64,000 nucleotides of DNA from Bryum argenteum (taxonomy: Eukaryota > Streptophyta > Bryopsida > Bryales > Bryaceae): the NCBI GenBank assembly GCA_037043015.1, contig CM073322.1:32297864-32361863 (forward strand), given 5' to 3'. The notes under the pieces are model-generated. The model ran no database searches. It saw only the letters and a list, made by a program, of their open reading frames with translations, and was not told where the DNA came from. Numbering within the stretch: the stretch's first letter is position 1; each line of letters begins with the position of its first letter. Positions 1-10,738 of the stretch are shown piece by piece. The translations under genes were made by a program, and so were the position numbers.

Positions 1-419
1 AACCTCGGGCTCCAAGCAGGAAGCCTCGAGCTCCGTCTTCGGCGAGAATGGATTCGGCCGAGGGCCCTGTTCAGATCCGAAATGTATGGTCAGTGCCGCC
101 AATAGTAAGGTCGGCGATGTCAGGTCGATGCCGCAGATAGGGCAAACGGATTGCGCGGGCTAGCTTGGTATAGAACCCTAAATTGCTTTCTGCCAAAGCG
201 GCCGCCTTCGCTTTACTTTGAAGCTTTCTAGGCTCTAATTTTGTCTGGAGTCAGTATGACGCACCGACGAGATGGCGAGGGATAGATGTTCGCATAAAAA
301 TAGTATGATTAATTCCGCTTGTGGAGCTATGGATTGTCTTATACAAGATATATATGAAATTCCTCCGTTTTCCTTACGACTTGTAGGAAGGAGCTGCGCT
401 TTTAGAAGAGGAGGAAGAT

Positions 420-1799
420 ATGGCGAACGCAGTCAAAAATGAGATGGCAGTGGTCCATAGAGAGCAGAACGTCGTGAATCTAGAGAATGTGAGTTCCGAT
501 TCATCCAACAGTTTGTTTGCCGACTTTTACGGAGCACATCGGTACGCTCTTAGAGAGAAAATGAAGACACGGGCTGAGTTGGAGGCGGTCTACTCGAGGA
601 ACTTCAAGGTCACTGCTCTAATAGAAACAACTAATCATTCTATTGCGATCAAATGCCTCACGCAAATGATATGTTGCACGCTCTAGTTTTAAATCTCTGG
701 TTTGTTTGATCTTCGTCGACGTCGTTGAAGGAGTGCCTCGGAAAGAACAAAATTCGCTTGCTTGGTAACCTGCGGTACCGCGGGGCTGGCCCATGTCGGT
801 GAATCCTCTAGCTTGTTTGATATTCGTCGTGGTCCTCTACGTGTTCGTGCTGAATGGAGGTTTGAGGGTGTCGACATCCCAGAACGATGCCCTCGAAGGA
901 GTGCTTCGAGAAGATGAGCAGTCGCTTGCTTGGTAGCATGCGGTACCGCAGGGCTCGCCCATGTTGGTGGATCCTTTGGTGTTCTGATCTTCGTTTTGGT
1001 CATCTTCCTGTTGAAATCATATCAGTTGAGATTTGCGGTGTTTGCATTTTCTTTTAACTTGCGGTACCGCAGGGTTGGCCCATGTCGGTCGATCCTCTTC
1101 CTTGTTTGATCTTCGTCGTGGTCCTCTACGTGTTCGTGTTGAGTGCATATCTCTTAAGGTTTGCTGTTAAGTCTGCCATGCAGTTGAGAGGGTGTCGGCA
1201 TCCCTGAAGAGGGCCTTCGGAGGAGTGCTTGGGGGAGGGCACCATTTGTGCAGCATGGTTTTTGTATTTGCTTGAATAAAGACTCCGCAATATTGTCTTA
1301 TTGATGGACATTCTTCTGGTCAACGATATTCTTTTAATGTTCTTCGTTTCATCGCCGTGATCTTAAGTGAGAGATAAGTAGAATTCTGAGTCATGGCGTG
1401 ATGCCAACACGAGCTTTTATTACTTTTGCTAAGGCCGTATAGCTATAATGGATGTGATATATCGATATGCTTTGCGTGTATCTTGTTAACTATTGGGGCA
1501 ATGTGTTATGATATATAGTAATATCTCATTAGTTATGTTCATTGTATGTGAATTTCTGTACATACTTATGTTGAGTGTTCCACGTGGTAATGCAGGACCC
1601 ATTGTCACTTAAAGTTGTCCCTGCGGAGGAAGAATCTGATGCCAACAGCGACTTATCGGCTCTAAGAGATCATGTCTTGGCTGTAGTAGAGTCCCGGTGT
1701 CGGGTAGAGAGAATTAGCCCTAGGAAAACTCTGGGTTTCTGGCTGCACCTAAGTCAGATGAGAAGTAGGAGAAGCAGGAGAAATTATCAAACTATATAA
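420..1799 (+). CDS. hypothetical two-exon gene (doubtful)
   Basis: An ATG at 420 in good plant context (GATATGGCG) opens an 88-codon frame to 686. A possible donor after codon 63 (AAG|GTCACT, 608/609) would join in phase 0 to an acceptor at 1595 (AATGCAG|GACCC). The second exon would run 1596-1799 and end in TAA, giving about 130 aa. The N-terminal part is polar. The second part is acidic (EEESDANSDLSALRDHV) and ends basic (MRSRRSRRNYQ). I recognise no domain. The proposed intron holds the tandem repeats at about 700-1230. The splice is my inference, and either ORF could be spurious. Confidence 0.25.
700..1232. repeat. imperfect tandem repeats with GCGGTACCGC palindrome
   Basis: Three degenerate copies of a roughly 90-bp block start with the palindrome GCGGTACCGC at 772-781, 940-949 and 1061-1070. 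Each is followed by a GGGCTGGCCCATGTCGGT-like stretch and a GATCCT motif. The TTGTTTGATCTTCGTCGTGG and CTCTACGTGTTCGTG parts recur in most of them. A second module, GAAGGAGTGCTTCGAGAAGA-like, lies before the first two palindromes and again near 1206-1232. Open frames on the minus strand here only reflect the repeat. Confidence 0.7.
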
Positions 1800-3120
1800 G
1801 AAAGTCATTGTAAATAACACAATCAGTATTAAGGATATGTTAAAAAATTTGTATTAATGTGTTAAGTAAACCTTAATTGAGATTAGATTAGCTTAATTAA
1901 TCATAAGTGATTAGACAAAAGATTAGTTGACTAAATAGGATCAATTAAAACCTCTAACCTTGATTAGTCTCTAACTGTGATTAGATTAATAAAACAGAGT
2001 TAACGTTAATTAATTATGATTAGTGTTAACAAACATGATTAAGGTAATTAAGTTTAATTACCTATAACTTTCAATACCCTGACTTCTATGATACCCTCTC
2101 TCTAGATACCCTCCTATCATGCACACACTTAGTAGATAATTTGTAAACTATAACAAACGTTGATGGTTATAAACTGCCTACTTTGATCAAACACCACGGT
2201 TTCATACGATATTAGAATCATACAAGTGATATGTCATTGGAAAGCTAATACAACACTCTATAATCATGTTAAAGCACAGATATGAAGGAATAAAACACAA
2301 AACGCTATCGTCAGTAGAAGTTAGGCCTTCGAAATTTGAAGGCAGCAGACCTCCCTTCACTAAAAAGAGTGTCTACAACTCTCAAAAGCTTCTAATTTGA
2401 TGAGTGATAGCTCTATAGAAAGCTAACTTGTTAAGCTACAGAATCTCAAAAACCTCAATATCAAAAGATGTACAAAAAAACTATAGGGTCAGTTTGAAAT
2501 ACAATTGTTAGTACCGCCTCTATGTTGAGAGAGTAAGATACTCCCTCTTCTTCAAATGAACACCACGGCTTCATACTAACGGCTCCAAATTGAACACTCA
2601 ATAGCTTTTTACAAAGAAGAACTCAAGATACTCAAACCCTCAAAGTTTCATACTTAGAAACGCTTTTTACGGAACATAGTGACTCCTTAAAGTCACGGTT
2701 AACAAAATCACAAGGCAGCAGACCTCTTTGCACTAAAAAGAGTGTTGCTCCTCCCTCACAAAACGTATGAACTCCCTTGATATCATTTCGGAAAGCTCTC
2801 TTAACAATCTACAACACTATCAAAACTTAGCAACTCACTCCAAAAACCCAAAACACACTACCCCTCCAAAGCCAGCAACTCCCAAGGAGAAAGGAGAGAG
2901 AGAAAGGGGGGGCCACCAAGGCCCATACCATGCCCATGTGGCATCTCTCATGCCATTGGGCATGGATGGTCACCTCCATGCTGCCCCTTATCTCTTATTA
3001 TCTCCTTAACTAATGAAATACAAAATACTCTATTCTACCTATTCGGTACCAACCAAATGGTTGGATTTCCACCGAATTATTCTATATATTAACATTATGT
3101 AAGAAACTCAACATCAACTC
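1800..3120. repeat. AT-rich DNA with short dispersed direct repeats
   Basis: No convincing gene. Two phrases recur about 370 bp apart. A GGCAGCAGACCTC...CACTAAAAAGAGTGT block is at 2341-2372 and 2711-2744. A CACCACGG(T/C)TTCATAC block is at about 2193 and 2561. This suggests an old internal duplication or a decayed repeat element. A short plus-strand frame at 2767-3009 shows no recognisable domain. Confidence 0.4.
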
Positions 3121-3123
3121 CAA

Positions 3124-3470
3124 TCATAAATAAACTAAATGGGTTCCCACTAGGATAATTTCACCCCACCACGTCCTCAGGCTCGTAGTTCCGACTCCCG
3201 ATGGTTGAATAAATCCGCCACGCCTTTCGATATCTGATCGCCAAGTCGCGGACTTGGTTGGTTGGCTTGAAAGTCGATCTTTTCGTCGGCCGGTCCGGTT
3301 TGAACCCCATTGGACCCGTTGAGCGACACAACCACTCGTGACTTGCTCTGCTGGCGAGAGAAACGGCGAGAAATAATGCCACCAACCGGACCCCCTACCT
3401 CCAGACTGTGACAAGATGCAGTGCCTCCAAGATACAGGCCTGTCACGAAAAATTTATTATCCATCCCTCT
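3124..3470. other. GC-rich island, unassigned
   Basis: A block of about 340 bp is clearly GC-richer than its surroundings. Several minus-strand frames stay open at once (3124-3414, 3161-3385, 3177-3464), as expected from few AT-rich stops. I recognise no protein motif. It could be a piece of an old transposon leader or a 5' exon. Confidence 0.25.
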
Positions 3471-3635
3471 AGGCCTATACTGTGGTTCTCACCACAAAAC
3501 ATATTTTTAATCTAATAATACACTCATATATTTACCACGTACCAGGTACATGGAAACTATGAGGTTATCAACTTATATTTAGTTTTTTACAACAAATAAC
3601 TGATATCATCACGACACCGGCGTTTAGTAATACCA

Positions 3636-3836
3636 TTGTCCTCGGAACCCGAAACTCCGCCTCTTGCCCCACCTGTCAGTCACACTTCACGTGATGACTT
3701 TGATCGGTTTGCACGAGCGGTTAACATGCGAATTAAAAAGAATGAGGCCAAAGCTAGACGTATTGAAGAGAAAGCATTAGCTAGACTTGCACCCAAACGT
3801 TTACGACGGCTTGCAGCAAAGTTAAAATCCAAATAG
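3636..3836 (+). CDS. small basic ORF upstream of the LTR element
   Basis: A 66-codon frame beginning at a TTG ends about 100 bp before the retrotransposon. The product is polar, then strongly basic and helical (RIKKNEAKARRIEEKALARL, ending LKSK). It may be an exon of the same locus as the ParB-like gene beyond the insertion, because removing the element would place them about 150 bp apart. No splice was established. Function unknown. Confidence 0.25.
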   Translation: MSSEPETPPLAPPVSHTSRDDFDRFARAVNMRIKKNEAKARRIEEKALARLAPKRLRRLAAKLKSK

Positions 3837-3932
3837 TTTTATGATAACATTACTTGCGACGTATATTGTTTTCTTATGAACGCCTTTATATTTGAAATTA
3901 TATTCACTATTTCGGTCTATTCTTATTATTTT

Positions 3933-5228
3933 TGTCGCACACCTCTCCTTGAGGAGTGCCCGCAACACCATGGGCCCAAGGGGGACACCTGAGTGACGCC
4001 CGGGCCTTGGGGTGCCAAGGTGACGGGAACCTAAGTGGGCCTAGTGTGGGAGAGGACCCCAGGCGTTGGAGACGCCTCTCACCCATGGAGACTAGGAGCC
4101 ACGAGGGAATGGACATGAGATTATGGAAGCTCATGTTGCCACGATTCCGGGATGCTAAGGAGCACCTCATTTGGAGGTGTGAGCTAAAAGTTATGGGAGT
4201 TGGAAGATTGTGGGACTAAAGGGAGTGCTGTCCAGGGACAGTGCTGGACTGGGAAGCTGGCCCGGGACTCCCGAATCTTCAGAGGGGCATAACTCCCTCA
4301 ATACTTGTCGGAATGAGGTAAGTAAGGTGTCTATCGGCATCTACTTGACGAGTAGATGTCGATAGAGTGGTCGCTCGTTGCGTTTGGATGCGGGACGAGG
4401 TAGATACGAGCCCTGGAAGGTTCGGGAAGTCTCCCGGGGGCCTTCCAGCGGCTAAGGCATTGGGAGATTGGGGTGGTCTTCCAAAACTAAGAGGTGTGAG
4501 GGTCCAGCCCTTCACCTAGGACCAGGGGGCTGCCGAATCCCAGAGTATACTATGGGGAGGGCTGGTCTCCCTCCCCACTCCCATGGTGCCTTGGTGGTGA
4601 CCAAGGTGGGAGTCCCGAGTGGTGTGGCTAGTGTTGGGGCCTCACCATGGGGACTCCCAAGCCAAGGTGAGTCCCAATGGGTGGAGCTAGTGTTGGGGCT
4701 CCACCATGGGGACTCAAAGTGCAAAATGAGGCACGGTGGGTGGAGCTAGTGTTGGGGCTTCACCACGGTGGCTCATAAGGACAAGGTGAGTCCCGGTGGG
4801 GGAGCTAGTGTTGGGGCTTCACCACGGGGACTCATATAGGCAAAATGAGGACCATGAGTGCTACCGATGTGGGGTGGTGTCTCACCGCCGGCGTTGTGAT
4901 TACTTGGTGGCCTTGGGGTCACCATGGTGGTCATGGGCGGTGGTGAGGAGACACCACCAAGTGCGGTTAGGCCGCGTGGTATGGGAGTGCCACCAAGTTG
5001 GGCCTTGGACATAAGTGGAAGTCCGCACCTAACCATTGGCTACCTACGAAGGAGTTGAGTCCCGGTTGCATGAGTAGGAGGGATTGATAATCAAGCGGTG
5101 AGCTTGGTGGTTGGTATGGGGAGCTAACTTTGTGCATGTGGGGGATGTGCAGAGTTAGCGCTCGTGACACTTGCTAGAGTTGGGAAAGAGTTGGTGTAAG
5201 CTAAGGTGAGCTAGCAAGGGTTGCGACA
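3933..5228 (+). repeat. 5' LTR
   Basis: Begins TGTCGCAC and ends GGGTTGCGACA. It matches 10739-12034 almost base for base. It contains four tandem copies of a 60-bp unit. It presumably carries the promoter and polyadenylation signal of the element, but I could not place a TATA box with confidence. Confidence 0.95.
4624..4860 (+). repeat. four 60-bp tandem repeats inside the LTR
   Basis: The phrase GAGCTAGTGTTGGGGCTTCA (first copy GTGGCTAGTGTTGGGGCCTC) recurs every 60 bases, near 4626, 4685, 4745 and 4803. Each copy is followed by CCA(T/C)GG(G/T)G(A/G)CTC. The same array occurs in the 3' LTR at about 11,430-11,665. Tandem units like this in plant LTRs often lie in the U3 control region. That role is inferred. 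Confidence 0.8.
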
Positions 5229-5230
5229 CT

Positions 5231-5242
5231 TGGTATCAGAGC
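5231..5242 (+). promoter_or_regulatory. primer binding site (tRNA initiator-Met type)
   Basis: TGGTATCAGAGC lies two bases after the 5' LTR. It matches the 3' end of the plant initiator methionine tRNA, the usual primer for plant LTR retrotransposons. Confidence 0.9.
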
Positions 5243-5280
5243 AAGCTTTTAGTACCCAAGTGTAAAGTTGTGAGGAAGCA

Positions 5281-6411
5281 ATGGGCAAGAAGAAGACCAT
5301 TGAGGGTGATGAGCCTGGAGCTTCCAAGCCGCCACGTACGAGGGGGAACAAAGACCCCGATCCTACAAGTGAGGCTCATTCTCATGACTCCAATGAGCAA
5401 GCTGCCACTAGTGAGGGCAATGAGCAAATGGAATTGTCACTTCAAGAGGAGCCCTTAGGTGAAGAGGAGCGCTCTAGGTCGAGACGCCTAGAGTCTTTCC
5501 AAGGGGTGGAAATACAAGATCCTCAATTGACTTTCCAAATGAGAATGCTTGAGTTCATGGACTCCGTGAATCAAGAGCTCAAGCGTGGGAAGGAAGAAAG
5601 GGATCGCCAAGAGAAGTTGATTGAACACCTCATGATGCAAGGGTCCCGACCTTCATCTTCCACCAAAAAGTTGGCTAAGGTAAACATGCCAAGCACCTTC
5701 TCGGGACTTGGTAAGGCAAGGAAGGTGAAGGAATTCCTTCTTGAGATGGATAACTACTATGATGTCCAAAAGCCGGATGAGGAGGACAAGGTTTCCACTG
5801 CGGTGACATTTCTTAAGGATCATGCTCTTCAATGGTGGACAAGCAAAAAGGAGCAAGAGCCGGAGTTGGTGGCAAACTTGACTTGGGGTGGCTTCAAAGA
5901 CTTGTTGAGTGAACGCTTCACACCAGAGTATTAGGAGTTGAGGGAAGGCATGAACTTGGTGCAAATGAGGCACACTGGGTCTCTCAAGGCCTATGTGCGT
6001 GACTTCAATGCCCAAATAAATGCCACACCCAAGATGGATGAGTTCTCTAAGAAGTGCATCTTTTTCGGTGGGCTTCAAAAGTGGGTGGTGGATGTCTTGT
6101 TCAAGTTCCCAAAACTTCCCGAGGATGTGGCGGGCATCATCAAGATTGTTGAAAGGATTGAGGCTGATGGACCCGAGAGGAAGTCAAGTGGACCCTCTCA
6201 ACAAAGTGGATCAAATAAGAATGCGGCTCGAGGCAAAGAGCGCAAGAGGTTTGGCTTTGGCAACAAACACAAGGGACAAGTGGATGGTGGAGCCTTTAAC
6301 AAAAGGGAACACCAAGGGGGAAAGCCATCTAAAGGGGGAGACAAAGGTGATGACACCAAGGCTAAGAGGTGCCATGGTTGTGGCAAGATTGGCCACTTCA
6401 TTGCGGAGTGC
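5281..6411 (+). pseudogene. gag-like region with CCHC zinc knuckle, one in-frame stop
   Basis: The ATG at 5281 lies 38 bp after the primer site and opens the polyprotein frame. The N-terminal part is charged. A retrotransposon gag domain follows (around FSGLGKARKVKEFLLEMDNY and HALQWWTSKK). The C-terminal part is basic and rich in Gly, Lys and Ser. A CCHC knuckle lies at 6370-6411 (CHGCGKIGHFIAEC). A TAG at 5932-5934 interrupts the frame just after FTPEY, and the same frame continues immediately after it. The role in an intact element is the capsid and nucleic-acid-binding protein. Confidence 0.85.
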
Positions 6412-6933
6412 CCCGACAAGAAGGTGAGTACCATTGCAAGTCTTGCTTGTGTTGAAGACCGCATACTAGAAGGAGGTTTTGTGGCCAAGGCAAGTAGCCA
6501 CAAGCCAAGGCCGGGCCTCTTGTTTCTTGAGGCCCAAGTGAAGGACAAAGATGTCTCATGTTTGGTTGATACATGGGCAACGCACTCCTTCATGAGTCCC
6601 AAACTAGCAAGGGAGTTGGGCTTGCCACTGCAAAAGGCAAGCAAGCCCATCAATGTGCGTTTTGCAAAGGGCGAACCGCACAAGACGGAGGAAGTGGCGT
6701 TGCAAGTGACCTTGAAGTGTGGGACATTGGAGTTTGTTGAGAATTTCACATTATGTGAGATGGATGAGGTAGACCTCATCTTAGGGGATACCTTCTTTGA
6801 GGCGCACACAGTGGATGTGAGGCGCAAGCCAGCACGGTTAGTGGTGCGCCGTGATGGCAAGGAGTTAGTGTTGAAGTTAACTCGTGGCCCTTCAATAACG
6901 GGGGGCAAATTAAACTTGGTCTCTTTAGACTAA
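6412..6933 (+). pseudogene. retropepsin-like aspartic protease region
   Basis: Downstream of the zinc knuckle the frame holds a retropepsin-like fold. The active-site triad at 6568-6576 reads Asp-Thr-Trp instead of Asp-Thr-Gly, followed by ATHSF. A second hydrophobic motif (DLILGDTFF) matches the family's ILG strand. A TAA at 6931-6933 ends the frame, and the same frame resumes at once. In an intact element this enzyme matures the polyprotein. The Gly-to-Trp change at the catalytic loop should inactivate it. Confidence 0.8.
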
Positions 6934-6936
6934 ACA

Positions 6937-8492
6937 TTGGAACATCAATTTGTGGTGATGGCTCGTGAAGAGCAACTTGGACATGAGGGGAAGGGGGTGC
7001 AACAACCACTTCCCAAAGAAATTCAAGAGGTGTTGGCCAAGTACAAGGATGTGCTTACCAATGAGTTACCCAAAGAGCTACCCCCAAGAAGAGAAGTGGA
7101 TCACAAGATCGAGGTGCTACCTAGAGCTGAGCCACCTTCTAAGGCACCTTATCGGTTAAACCAAAAAGAGTTGATGTAGCTAAAGAAGCAACTAAACGAC
7201 TTGTTGGAAAGGGGTTATGTGAGACCAAGCAAGTCACCATATGGTGCACCGGTCCTCTTTGTGGACAAGAAGGATGGCAAGCTTAGGATATGCATTGATT
7301 ATAGGGCCTTGAATAAGGTGACTATCAAGAACAACTACCCTTTGCCTCGAATTGATGATCTCTTTGATAGATTGGCGGGAACTAAGTACTTTAGTCGCAT
7401 AGACTTGAAGTCGGGTTACTACCAAATCCGCATTGCGGATGCGGATGTGGAAAAGACCACGTGCCGCACAAGGTATGGGTCTTATGAGTTCCTTGTGATG
7501 CCTTTTGGGTTGTGCAATGCACCCTCAACATTCACAACCCTTATGAACACCATCTTTCGAGAGGAAATGGATGACTTTGTGATTGTCTACATCGATGACA
7601 TCTTGGTGTTTTCCAAGACGGCCGAGGAACATGCAAGGCACCTTGATGCCGTACTCATGAAGCTTAGAGACAACAAGCTTTATGCTAATGGGAAAAGAGT
7701 GAGTTTGCACAACTTGAGATGGAGTTCTTGGGCCATGTGGTTACCGGAGATGGAATCAAGTCGGACATGAAGAAGGTGAAGGCAATTCAAGAGTGGAAGC
7801 GGCCTTCTACACAAAAGGGACTTAGGTCATTCCTTGGCCTAGCAAACTACTATCGCCGCTTCATACGCAACTTCTCTAAGATTGCCAAGCCTTTGTCCGA
7901 CTTGTTGAAAAAAGGGGTGAACCAAGTATGGGATGAATTTTGCTACCAAGCCTTTGAGGAACTCAAGAACAAGTTGTCATCTCCACCAGTGTTGAAGTTC
8001 CCTGAGTTTGATAAGCCCTTTGAGGTCCACACAGATGCAAGTGACTTTGCCATTGGAGGCGTCTTGATGCAAGATGGTAGGCCAATTGCCTATGAGAGTA
8101 AGAAGTTGGATGGGTGTCAAAGGAGATGGCCAACTCACGAGAAGAAGCTCTTTGCGGTGGTGCATTGTTTGAAGACATGGCAACATTACTTGGGGTTGCA
8201 CAAGACTAAGGTCTACACCGATAATGTGTCTTTGAAGTATTTTGAGACACAAGCACAAATGAGTGCCAAACAATTGAGGTGGCATGATACCTTGGCGCTC
8301 ATGAATGTGGACTTGATCCACAAACCGGGCCGTGACAATGTGGTGCCGGATGCGCTAAGTAGAAAGGAAGAGTTTCATGCCATGAGCACCACCCAAGTCT
8401 TGCGGCTCATGTATAAGGGTGAAGGCAATTGGGAACGGCGGATAAGAGAGGGGTACATGAAGGACCCCCGAGGCACAACAAATGCTTGGTGA
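6937..8492 (+). pseudogene. reverse transcriptase / RNase H region with stop and frameshift
   Basis: Reverse transcriptase motifs are clear: [42 protein letters not shown] and the catalytic YIDD at 7588-7599. The frame is broken by a TAG at 7177-7179 upstream of the fingers. It is broken again by a one-base shortfall in an A run at 7693-7697, after which it continues at 7719 (MEFLGHVV). RNase H follows, with HTDASDFAIGG, the Glu and Asp positions (ESKKL, VYTDN) and the terminal VPDALSR. Together these domains copy element RNA into DNA. Confidence 0.9.
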
Positions 8493-9939
8493 TCTTAGGA
8501 AGGGCAAGAAGCTCAAGGAGATCAAGTTGGTGAATGGATTGCTCAAGTATAAGCAAAGTAGGGTGTATGTTCCTCAAGGCAAGCTTAGATTGTTGGTTTT
8601 GAAGGAGGAACATGATAGTCCCATAGCAGGCCATAGGGGAGAAAAGGCTACCATTGCAACGGTGTCAAGGAGGTACTATTGGCCGGGGATGAAAAATGAC
8701 ATAACCCACTTTGTGAAGACTTGTGTGAAGTGCCAACTTAACCGGGCTTCATATCAAAAGCAAGCGGGCTTGTTGCAACCATTGCCAATTCCGCCGGGTC
8801 CTTGGCATAGTGTGTCTATGGACTTCATCATAAGCCTTCCCGAGTCGCAAGGGTATGATGCCATCTTAGTAATGGTGGATTGGTTTAGCAAGTTGGCTCA
8901 TATGGTGCCAACTAGAGGAACTGCAACTGCGCTTGAGACCGCCAAGATCTTTCTGGATGCATGGTGGAAGCATCAGGGGTTGCCAAGAGTGATTGTATCA
9001 GATCGAGACCCAAAGTTCACAAGTGCATTTTGGAGACACTTCTTTAGGAAGGTGGGAACCAAGTTGACATTTAGCACTGCCTTTCATCCCCAAACAGATG
9101 GGCAAACTGAAAGGGTGAATGGGGTCTTGAACCAATACTTGAGGAACTTTGTGAGTGCGGACCAACGTGATTGGGTAGACTATGTGGGGTTGGCGGAGTT
9201 CAGTTACAATGCAGCCACACACTCGGCGACTAAGGAGTCACCTTTCAAAGTGGCCTATGGAGTGGAGCCACTCCAACCTGCTGACTTAGCTCTTGAGGGG
9301 GCACATTCAACACCAGAGTTCAACCAAGATGGTGAAGACTTGGCCAAGAAGCGGGAACATATGTTGGAAAAAACCAAGTTGTTGTTGGAGAAGGCAAGAA
9401 GGCGCTATGAGAAGCAAGTCAATGCCGGAAGACGTGAAGTGGAGTATGAGGTGGGACAAAAGGTGTTGTTGAATGTGAAGAACTTCACCATGCCCGAAGG
9501 CCTCACTCCAAAGTTCAAGTTTGCAGGTCCATTTCCCATTGTCCATTTCCCATTGTCCAAGTTTGCGGGTCCATTTCCCATTGTGGAACGGGTGTTCAAA
9601 GATGTGTATAAGTTGGAGCTACCACCCGAGATCAAAGTGCATCCAACATTCCATGTTTCATTGTTAAAGCCATTCAAGGAGGATACCTTGTGGCCGGATC
9701 GCAAGCAAGTGATTCGGCCACCACCAGAGTTGGTTGGACAACATTTGGAATATGAGGTAGAGGCCATCCTCAAGAGTAGGAACCTCAAAAACAAGAGCAA
9801 GGAATACCTTGTGAAGTGGCGAGGATACCACGAGAAAGAAGCAACGTGGGTGGCGGCAAAGGACATGGTGAATGCTAAGGAGGTGGTGGAGAACTTTGAG
9901 AAGAATAGGAGCTCCAACAAGAAGCAACGTAGGCATTGA
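8482..9939 (+). pseudogene. integrase with C-terminal chromodomain
   Basis: A one-base excess in a C run at 8465-8469 separates this frame from RNase H. The HHCC zinc module uses His at 8611 and 8632 and Cys-x2-Cys at 8722-8733. The catalytic triad is Asp 8821 (SMDFI), Asp 9001 (VSDRD) and Glu 9109 (QTERVNG), with exactly 35 residues between the last two (D-x35-E). A chromodomain occupies about 9748-9900 (YEVEAILKSR, YLVKWRGY, TWVAAKDM). In chromoviruses it directs insertion to particular chromatin marks. Just before it, a block around FAGPFPIV is present twice (about 9514-9585). This frame has no stop, so this domain set is the best preserved part. Confidence 0.9.
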
Positions 9940-10724
9940 TGAGGACATCAATCTCCGTAGTGGGGGAGGATGACTTGTAGCTTGGGCGTAGATCCACAAC
10001 ACTTGTACTTGTTCTTTGGATTTGGTAATAAATTTTGGCTTTGGTGTGTGCAAAGAGAAGAGTATGAGATGGAGTCCTAGTCTTGTACTTGTGCTAAGTT
10101 GGTGGAAGAGGGGGAATAGAGATGTGAAACCGAGTTGGGAAGGCCGAGTAATGGGGACCAAGGCTAGGAGATAGAGTGGATAAAACCATGAAGTCCCTTG
10201 GCCTTGGGCTTGTCCGGGCGGGGACAAGGTAATGGCGCGTGCTCATAAAAGCGCCACTCCCACAAACTAGTGCAAGCTAGTGCATGGGAGTCATGAACCC
10301 ATGCCTCGCAAGAGATAGTGGGATCCGAGTTGGGCGGAACTTGGCATTACCCCCGTGCGATCGAGTCGTGGTGTAAAAGCCATCTTGGGTTTGCAACCAA
10401 GACAACTTGGTGGAAGCATTGAGGTCCAGCCTAGTAGTCAAGGAAGAAGTGTTAGGCTAGTGGAGCCTAACTTGGAGAGCCAAGGTAAGGGCAATCCAAG
10501 AGGGTCTCAAAGTAGGTGGGTCTAGAGTAATTTAGTTGCCTTGGAAGAAGTCCAGGGTTCTAAATGGACCACCTAGTGACGACACCTTTGAGACTTTGCC
10601 AAAGTTTGAGAGTGCATTGTGGGGGTCGCGCCCTGGTGAAACACAATGTTGCACCAATGGGGATGGCAACCCAAGAGTTGGTGTGACCGACTACAAGTAT
10701 AGTCGATGAGGGCATCGACTCCAT
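9940..10724 (+). other. 3' untranslated region of the retrotransposon
   Basis: About 800 bp lie between the integrase stop and the polypurine tract. I see no gene-like frame and no similarity to the rest of the element. Long 3' spacers of this kind are common in plant gypsy elements. Confidence 0.6.
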
Positions 10725-10738
10725 TAGGTGGGGGTGAG
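10725..10738 (+). promoter_or_regulatory. polypurine tract
   Basis: AGGTGGGGGTGAG lies directly against the first TG of the 3' LTR. It is the expected priming site for plus-strand DNA synthesis. Confidence 0.8.

Noticed and set aside
689..1003. 104-codon minus-strand frame with repeated PTWASPAVP
   Set aside because: The protein repeat is simply the translation of the DNA tandem repeat, with no splice or family support.
5653..6078. 141-codon minus-strand frame opposite gag
   Set aside because: It is antisense to a clearly recognised gag region and is a coding shadow.
6198..6908. 236-codon minus-strand frame opposite the protease region
   Set aside because: It is antisense to the readable gag-protease frame. 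Its length reflects the codon bias of the plus strand.
9405..10227. Two long minus-strand frames opposite integrase and the 3' UTR
   Set aside because: No domain is readable, and they overlap the chromodomain coding strand.
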